Of a DNA stretch of 64,000 nt, positions 58,165-64,000 are shown piece by piece. Origin of the DNA: Glutinoglossum americanum (taxonomy: Eukaryota; Ascomycota; Geoglossomycetes; Geoglossales; Geoglossaceae); the NCBI GenBank assembly GCA_020080175.1, contig JAGHQL010000080.1, positions 51,140 to 115,139 of the forward strand. Direction: 5' to 3'. The position numbers were made by a program, and so were the translations under genes. Position 1 is the first letter of the stretch; each line of letters begins with the position of its first letter. The notes under the pieces are model-generated. The model made no database searches. It saw only the letters and a list, made by a program, of their open reading frames with translations, and was not told the DNA's origin.

Positions 58165-59253
58165 ATGGGATCAGCCGTATCGCTCGCAGCCGGTCAAAAG
58201 GCAACCATCAACCCGGAAGCAGCGATATTCCTCGGCAAAATCCCCCGGGTCCCCTTCGCAAGCTTTTTGGCACCCTTTCTCACAGGTCCCCGCCGGATCC
58301 CCGGGTTTCGCGACCGGTTCAAGAAAGTAGGCACCCCGATCGAGGAGAGCATAATCGCCAAATATAACCTCCGGGTGAAGCGTATTACCATTGCAGAGGT
58401 CTCCGTAGTAGTTGTCGAACCGCCTCACATCGAACCCGATAACACCTCAAAGATCATCCTTAACATTCATGGTGGCGCTTTCGTATTAGGCAGTGCACGG
58501 GATCGGACCTCGCTTCTAATGGCTGCGGAGATGGGAATCCGCGTCTATTCAATCGACTACAGCCTGTCCCCTGAAGTGCGTTATCCTGTTGCCCGCGATC
58601 AATGTCTCACAGTCTACCGGCACCTAGTCAGAGATTTCGACCCCAAAGACATCTTAGGCATGGGCAGCTCATCTGGTGGACAACTTATACTCTCGATGCT
58701 ACTTTTAGCCCACAGAGAGGAGCTTCCCATGCCTACTGCGCTGTACCTCTGCACACCGGCAGCGGACCTGAGCGGCGACGGTGACTCGATGATCGTAAAT
58801 GCGGCGAGGGATGTAATGCCCACAAGTTTTTTGGCTCAGATGGTGAGGCAGAACTATGCGAACAGCGAAGTCGACGATAGGGACGAGCTGTATTCGCCAG
58901 TGTTTGCCCACTACGAAGCGGACTTTCCTCCAACGATTATCACGGTCGGAACTCGAGACTGTCTGCTCAGCTCCGGGGTGCGTCTGTACTGGAAGCTCAG
59001 AGCCGCGGGAGCAAAAGCGGAACTCCTGATATCGGAAGGCATGTGGCACGCATTCGACTGGGAGACGGAAATGCCCGAAGCCGTCTGCACCCGCGCAGCC
59101 GTACGGACTTTCCTCACGGAACACACACCGCACCAGCACACGACCCCAGACCCAGCAACGGCCGACCAAACGGGCACCCCGCCGAACGCAGGGGCGGAAC
59201 AACAAGCAGGATCAGCGGGGACGGGAGCACGAGCGGGAACGGGAAGGGGGTAA
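58165..59253 (+). CDS. Alpha/beta hydrolase-3 (HSL-type esterase/lipase)
   Basis: One exon, 362 aa. The oxyanion motif is LNIHGGAFVLGS (102-110), the nucleophile elbow GMGSSSGGQ (Ser169), the acid GTRDCLLSS (Asp265) and the base GMWHAFDW (His295), so the triad is complete. SIDYSLSPEVRYP is the typical post-HGG strand of hormone-sensitive-lipase-like esterases. These hydrolyse short acyl or lactone esters. There is no signal peptide. The last 35 residues after FLTEHT are low-complexity (HQHTTPDPATADQTG to a Gly/Ala-rich end), which relatives lack, and could come from loss of the original stop. The neighbouring oxygenase and P450 would suit a metabolic role, but this is inference. Confidence 0.92.
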   Translation: MGSAVSLAAGQKATINPEAAIFLGKIPRVPFASFLAPFLTGPRRIPGFRDRFKKVGTPIEESIIAKYNLRVKRITIAEVSVVVVEPPHIEPDNTSKIILNIHGGAFVLGSARDRTSLLMAAEMGIRVYSIDYSLSPEVRYPVARDQCLTVYRHLVRDFDPKDILGMGSSSGGQLILSMLLLAHREELPMPTALYLCTPAADLSGDGDSMIVNAARDVMPTSFLAQMVRQNYANSEVDDRDELYSPVFAHYEADFPPTIITVGTRDCLLSSGVRLYWKLRAAGAKAELLISEGMWHAFDWETEMPEAVCTRAAVRTFLTEHTPHQHTTPDPATADQTGTPPNAGAEQQAGSAGTGARAGTGRG

Positions 59254-60853
59254 GCATCGATAGGGGCGAATCGGAAGCAAGGACAAGGCGAGAACCAGAC
59301 CAAACCAGCCATGATTTTCCAGAAGGCGATCTGCGTGTGCGTGTGGTGCGTGCGGACGAAACTCTCCCCATGCGCAATACGCCATGCAAGCCGCCTTCTG
59401 CGAGCGGGGTCCCGAGGGCTAGACCCTGACGCGCCCAGAAGCTCCGAAAAACGAAAACCGGAAAAGGGGGGTGGTATTAGGGCAATGCAGCGACTGGCCG
59501 TATGCGATTTTTCCCGTGCCACGTTGGCGATTTAGTTTTCTTGACTTCCGGGCCGCTTGTTGGGGGGTTGTGTTCTTCGTCGGAAGCGGTGTCGTGGTTG
59601 AGGGCTGGCCCCTTCGGCGGGCTGCGTTGTGTGGTCTTTGGCCCGCTCACACGAGCACTTCTCGTCGTGATTGTCTTTACGGATAACGAGGAATTCGATT
59701 GGTCCTATCTACTGCCTTAACTGCTGACCCCTAGTTCGTCCGTTCCGATCGACATTCTTTTAATGGGTAGTTGGTATGACGTTGGCACTTGCTCCTCATG
59801 GCGTATTCGTGTGTTTTCGTCCGTATGGCACTTAGGGTGGCCGTTGAGCTATCCCGGTCAGAATTAACTAGTGAAAGTGTGGATACGACGAAGTAAGCTT
59901 TTGAATAAACCTCCGGTGGCGTTTTCTCCCTTGGCCGGGATCGTAATCGCGGGGCTGAATTGCGATCGACCCTGGCCAATCACGCGTGTCCAGCTCAACT
60001 GTGCCCAGGCTCTACGTGCAGGGATCGCGGAGGTCGATCGGTTGCGATTGGGGAGGCTGCTAGGGCCTTGGCTGGGGAATTGGAATTTCTTCCCTTTGTT
60101 TTCGTCGCGGTCGGTACGCACCCACGACCCATTGCACTGATCGCACGGAGCCGGGGCCACAGCCTTGCCACCTACCCCCGGGGGACCATGCACGCACTTT
60201 TGCGGATGCAAAGAGGCTGGCCGGTCCGCATGTGTGCAACGCGGTATTTCACATATCTCCATCTAGATTACATAGTGACTTTATAGATTCAGCGCGCATA
60301 GCGATAGAAATGGTACGGCTTTGTTGGCTCCGATCTTCGTATCAGCCCTCCGAGTTCTAGCGTTCCGTTCGGGACGGCCTTTCCATTTTACGCCCTAGGA
60401 AGCGGGGAAGGGAAGGTCGGGGGACAAGTGCCGCTCTGTAGCACGTAGTATTAGAGTATGCCCGGCCGCCGATCTGTGGACCATGCCGATCACCAAAATA
60501 TCGGTGCCGATCCTTATTCTTTCCGCTTGTTTCCTTACCTCACACCTGCGTCCTACACGCATTACAGCCCTCGGGTCCGTTGACCCTAATAGATAGCTAA
60601 TAATTAATTCAATTGGTTTATGTCTACCACTTCTACAACCATAGCCTACCCATAACGTGTAGTATACGGCCAGAAACGAGAAGGATCATTGTATCTTTGT
60701 ACTCGGTGGGAGGAGTACTTAATCTGCCGCCATCTCCCTCCATCCAAATCTCATTCCCATTCCTCAGCCAGCCCAGTCAGACGGTCCGCTCAGCTATCCA
60801 CTTCTCTATATATTCACCAACCAGCCTTCACCCAACCTACAATAAAACTGATA
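59254..60853. other. Intergenic, no gene seen
   Basis: Numerous overlapping frames of 60-130 codons on both strands reflect high GC rather than genes. No motif, signal peptide or splice chain was found. A pyrimidine-rich leader with TATATATT lies just before the next start. Confidence 0.5.
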
Positions 60854-61361
60854 ATGAAGTTCATTCTCTCCGTCATCCTCAGCCTCGCGGCCGTCCACGG
60901 TGCTCTCAGTGCCTGCAACGGCGACAACTGCGCCCGTGCCGTGACTGGTACTCGGCTGGGTCCCGAGGGTATCTCTCGCCGTATGACCGACTGTGTTGAT
61001 TTCCTCAGAGTCACCATCACGCCGGAGCCCAGGTGAGTATATCCATATTCCCTTTCTTCCCACCGCCCTCACAAGAGCGACGAGGACGGCCAAATTAACC
61101 ACAAATACTGACGCGTTTGGCACTAGCACCACCACAATCACCCTGACGGCAGATCCGTCGGGAGGAGAGTCAGGAGGGGATCCATCCCGGCGCAATGTAA
61201 TTGAAGCCCGCGAGGTCACCGTCGTGCCCACCGATATTCCCGTGTACGCAAGCGCCTGTTACGTCCCCGAGAGGTACAGCAGCGCCTGCTCTTGTGCCGG
61301 CATCACCGCAGACACCGCAACCGCACCAACCCCCACTGTGACCGAGACCGTCACAGTTTAA
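60854..61361 (+). CDS. Small secreted Cys-rich protein
   Basis: Two exons, 60854-61032 and 61127-61361, join in phase 2 (GTGAGT to CACTAG, branch TACTGAC), giving 137 aa. The ATG at 60854 opens a clear signal peptide (MKFILSVILSLAAVHGALSA) followed by CNGDNCARAVTGTR and DCVDFLRVTITP, a pattern seen in many small fungal secreted proteins. The second exon adds a Thr-rich region, ACYVPERYSSACSCAGI and a Thr/Pro tail ending TVTETVTV. Six mature Cys suggest disulfides. Longer frames upstream of the ATG are the transcript leader. Role unknown; an extracellular or wall location is likely. Confidence 0.83.
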
Positions 61362-62249
61362 CTTTTCTGCAAGTAACCTATTTTTTTTCAAATTTTTCAA
61401 AAAAATGTTTGATTTTTTCAGGGGCTGAGAAAGGAAAGATATACTAACGATAGGTAGTTTTGGGAGGTTGAGATCTGGGAAGTTTTCCTAACTAGTTATG
61501 GAATTGGTTCGAGGAGCCTGGAGAATTGGGAATAGGGAGGGGGGAAATTAATGGCAAATCTGCTCGGGATACTAATCTTAGAGAACCTGTATTCACTTAA
61601 ATTTTCTACCGGGAGATGAATAACAACACATGCTTTTTACTTATTTGCACACGTGTGGATAAAACGTCGTATGAGGATACGTAAAAACCTGGCTGAGACT
61701 ATAACAAAGTTCGGGTTTGTTGGAAAATGACCACCCTCTGATGCATGGTGGCTAAACACCAAAAGACCCTGCCATCACTAGCCCAGCAATCCGTCCGAAA
61801 ACTCTCGCTAGAGGCGGTTGCTTTCTCATGTGGTCAGACATGCCCTTGGGGGTTGCGAAGTGGCCTGCTGGACAAGAGCGAGCGGGAGGGGTATGGGGGA
61901 GAGATCAATTGGGTTAACTACAGACTGAAGAAGGAGAGGGAGAAGAGATCAGTATTCAGCGTAGCCGGCCCGAGAGCAACGAAGGTAGTAAACATGAGAT
62001 CCATGTGACCCATTTGAGGTGGATGCGCATGTCCCCGTAGGTAGTACAGCATAGGATCAAAGGTATCAATTCACGTGCCCGCGATTTCTTCAAAATTCCG
62101 CCAAAGTGTGTTAAAACGTATGGCCCGGTACCGTACCCGTGACTGATGATAGGAAACTCCTGTCCCCCCACCCAACCAATAACCGCATTGGCAACCCGTA
62201 GGACCACTAACAACAGCATGCTCCCTCTAACTCAGTTGGCGCCTATTTC
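61362..62249. other. Intergenic, no gene seen
   Basis: AT-rich just after the secreted-protein gene. Short frames at 61745-62008 (+) and 61956-62219 (-) have no motif. Confidence 0.45.
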
Positions 62250-62815
62250 AATGCTTCGGTGTGTGCCATGCTGACAACACACCTATAGAGAGGGCACCGG
62301 TTTGCACCACCGAGCTTGGCCGCTTTGAAAACGAAGAATTCGCGAGGCACGCACGAAGCTGGTCGGACTCTCCGCAAACACCATTAAGGCCTATATACTG
62401 TGGATTGGAGATATCCATAAGATCATGGGCAAAAATGTCGCCTTCCGTATCACTGGAGATAGGGGGAGGTGGATTGTGCGGTCCTATGATGTGTGAGCGC
62501 CGCTGCTGACGCTCCCAAAGCCAAACAATGCCGGCACCGAGGATACTTCGCCAACCAAGCATCCCGTAAGGCTCAATCACCAGGACACTACGAACGTCGA
62601 TTTTTGTGGCGCGGTATTAACCATCCGTCCAGTCCCCACCACCGACTGCAATAAGATTATACGTGCAATCCTTTCCCACCCCGCATCAACTGGCCGCAAT
62701 ACCAAGGAACTACTTCGCGTAATCGATTCCCTCGAAACGGGCGACAAGCGTGAAGTTTATACCCCAAGCAATTGGGATCCTGTAGGTTTTTTTCCAAATC
62801 CCGAAGCTGTGGTGA
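62250..62815 (+). pseudogene. 1-Cys peroxiredoxin (Prx6/Prx1-type) pseudogene
   Basis: Fragments of one protein lie in order but in different frames. From 62294 comes APVCTTELGRFENEEFARH, the peroxidatic-Cys motif. A shift then leads to TKLVGLSANTIKAYILWIGD up to TGA near 62496. From about 62629 an ATG-less frame reads CNKIIRAILSHPASTGRN then ELLRVIDSLETGDKR and TPSNWDPVG. These match the PVCTTE, KLIGLSxN, PASTGRNxxExxRVxDSLQ and TPxNW blocks of 1-Cys peroxiredoxins. The segment around FPIIAD and YDM is destroyed. Functional relatives reduce peroxides; this copy cannot be made as one protein. The minus-strand frame at 62248-62580 is its antisense shadow. Confidence 0.82.
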
Positions 62816-63429
62816 GTAGGGCACATATGCTGAGTTGAGTAAAAATCCACTCTAGGGAAATAATGTGGCTAATCACCGGTTCCCTGAGAACCATTGGGTG
62901 CTGCACCCATATATTCGAACAGCGGTTTTGAGCAAACGGTATATACCCTTGGGGGCCCCAAGTGGCAGAGCGGGGTTCTCATGAGTTGCCTCCATTGGGT
63001 AGAATTTCTAGGGTTAGCTCTAAGGGCGTGGAGATTGGTGGGTTAGGCCTTGGCACCGCGTGCTTTTATTCACCGACGCATAACTCCATTGCATGATGCA
63101 TATGCAGACATCTCGCACAGATTTGTCGACCAGCAAGTTGCCATCAGCAGATTAAATAAACCGACTAGAACCAATATGTCTCGTGCTCGCTCTCACCAAT
63201 AAAAGTCGTGCATCGAGGCCCCAGTTAAAAGAGAGCAGAGCGAAAGGGGTGAACCGCAACAAAAGTGAAATAAGTAAACAAAGGAGCCGTTTAAGCACAG
63301 AGCGCTACCGTTTTTTTTTTTGGAAAAAAGCTGGACACCGACCAATGCACGCCAAAGCAGACCAGAGCGCTAAAGCCTCGAGCAAGATTCGTGAAGCACC
63401 CAACACCACATCCAAGAGCACGACAACAA
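62816..63429. other. Intergenic, no gene seen
   Basis: Downstream flank of the P450. A 10-base T run (about 63311-63320) is present. No gene is seen. Confidence 0.5.
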
Positions 63430-64000
63430 CTAAGCCCAAGACGCCTTCGCCACCACATGCAATTTGTTAGCGCCGACCGGATGAAACGGCGAAAAATAAT
63501 CATCAAACACCAAATCCTCCGGCCCGGTCCTATAGACCTCCAGCCCCCCAAACCGCCGAAAGAACGTCCCCAGCGCGACATACATCTCGCAATACGCCAG
63601 CCTAGCCCCGTCAGCCCCCATCCCCCCCAAAAAAAAACCCATGGTTGGCGGGAAAAACTCACGTCATGCCCAAACACGCCCGACTCCCCCTCGAGAACGC
63701 AACGAGATGGCGCTCCCGCCGCCGCGCCGCCTCCTCGCCGCCCAGCCACCGCGCCGGCTCGAACCGCGCCGGGTCCGCGAACACCGCCGCGTTGCGGTGC
63801 ATGGTCCACGCGCTCATCCCGACGACGCACTGCCTGCGGGTTAGAAAGCGAAACCGCGCTGTGGGGGGGGGGGGACTTACGCCGGCGGGGATGGCGTGGC
63901 CGTTGAAGACGGCGCCGGGGTGGGGGGTGACGCGCGGGAGGCGGCCGATGGCGCCGTAGGAGAGCCTGGGTGGGGGGTGGGTGAGCGGGGTCGTCGAGTC
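63430..64000 (-). CDS. Cytochrome P450, C-terminal part; 5' end outside window
   Basis: Three exons on the minus strand are seen: one ending at 63881, 63829-63663 and 63601-63430. Introns of 51 and 61 nt are GT-AG and in phase. They read LSYGAIGRLPRVTPHPGA, HAIPAG joined to CVVGMSAWTMHRN, the PERF region FADPARFEPARW, and the heme loop FSRGSRACLG with the axial Cys. The last exon gives LAYCEMYVALGTFFRRF and DDYFSPFHPVGANKLHV to the stop at 63430. The first visible exon probably starts at 63965, after CCCAG. P450s of this type are ER-bound monooxygenases, often in secondary metabolism. Every expected motif in the visible part is intact. Confidence 0.93.

Noticed and set aside
62248-62580. Minus-strand frame of 110 codons
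   Set aside because: It is antisense to the peroxiredoxin pseudogene and has no motif of its own.
63291-63830. 179-codon minus frame running through the P450 exons
   Set aside because: It is out of phase with the heme-loop frame; the spliced exons give all P450 motifs.
1-64000. CRISPR arrays, operons, ribosome binding sites, bacterial IS elements
   Set aside because: None is seen and none is expected: the genes have spliceosomal introns and the mobile elements are eukaryotic TIR types.

Overview
The window is nuclear DNA of a filamentous ascomycete (Pezizomycotina). The evidence is short GT-AG introns (49-203 nt, often with a CTRAY branch point), sparse genes on both strands, fungal-type NLR receptors, fungal-only families (SLATT_fungal, HNH_2, CorA-like), and relics with C-to-T type nonsense changes like those left by repeat-induced point mutation (RIP). 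Species cannot be read from the sequence. Gene models were assembled by hand from exon frames, splice phases and family motifs.

Layout. 1-3.07 kb: an NLR on the minus strand (alpha/beta-hydrolase, NB-ARC, start of a TPR region) that runs off the left edge. 3.6-6.75 kb: a transposon nest in which a 322-bp MITE sits inside the terminal repeat of a dead Tc1-like element, which sits inside the terminal repeat of a third inverted-repeat element. 7.6-9.8 kb: an intact secreted S41 peptidase. 11.5-16.85 kb: a graveyard of a membrane-protein relic, an F-box/LRR pseudogene and a multi-pass membrane protein with one in-frame TGA. 17.2-17.9 kb: a small CAGTC-ended DNA transposon. 19.8-26.9 kb: a SLATT-type two-TM protein, an HNH_2 protein, a degenerate glycoprotein and a PD-(D/E)XK-like protein. 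28.9-29.8 kb: an F-box-like protein. 31.5-36.5 kb: an intact 1593-aa PNP_UDP-NACHT-WD40 NLR. 37.8-42.0 kb: a 1378-aa protein with a CorA-like C-terminus. 45.5-50.3 kb: a single-pass surface protein, a Cys-rich secreted protein and a GGCT-like protein. 51.5-53.9 kb: a GIY-YIG (T5orf172/DUF1766) protein. 54.5-54.9 kb: a second Tc1 transposase relic. 55.4-61.4 kb: a 2OG-Fe(II) oxygenase, an alpha/beta-hydrolase and a small secreted protein. 62.3-62.8 kb: a 1-Cys peroxiredoxin pseudogene. 63.4-64 kb: the 3' end of a cytochrome P450.

How the genes fit together. Two NLRs with different enzymatic N-terminal domains lie within about 37 kb of a SLATT-type membrane protein, two nuclease-like proteins and a CorA-like membrane protein. 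In fungi these classes are associated with non-self recognition and programmed cell death. Their grouping here, among TEs and pseudogenes, suggests a fast-evolving accessory immunity or incompatibility region. That link is inference: the genes are separately transcribed and no operon-like coupling is visible. The right-hand part (oxygenase, esterase, P450, secreted proteins) looks like ordinary accessory or secondary-metabolism content, with no backbone synthase in view.
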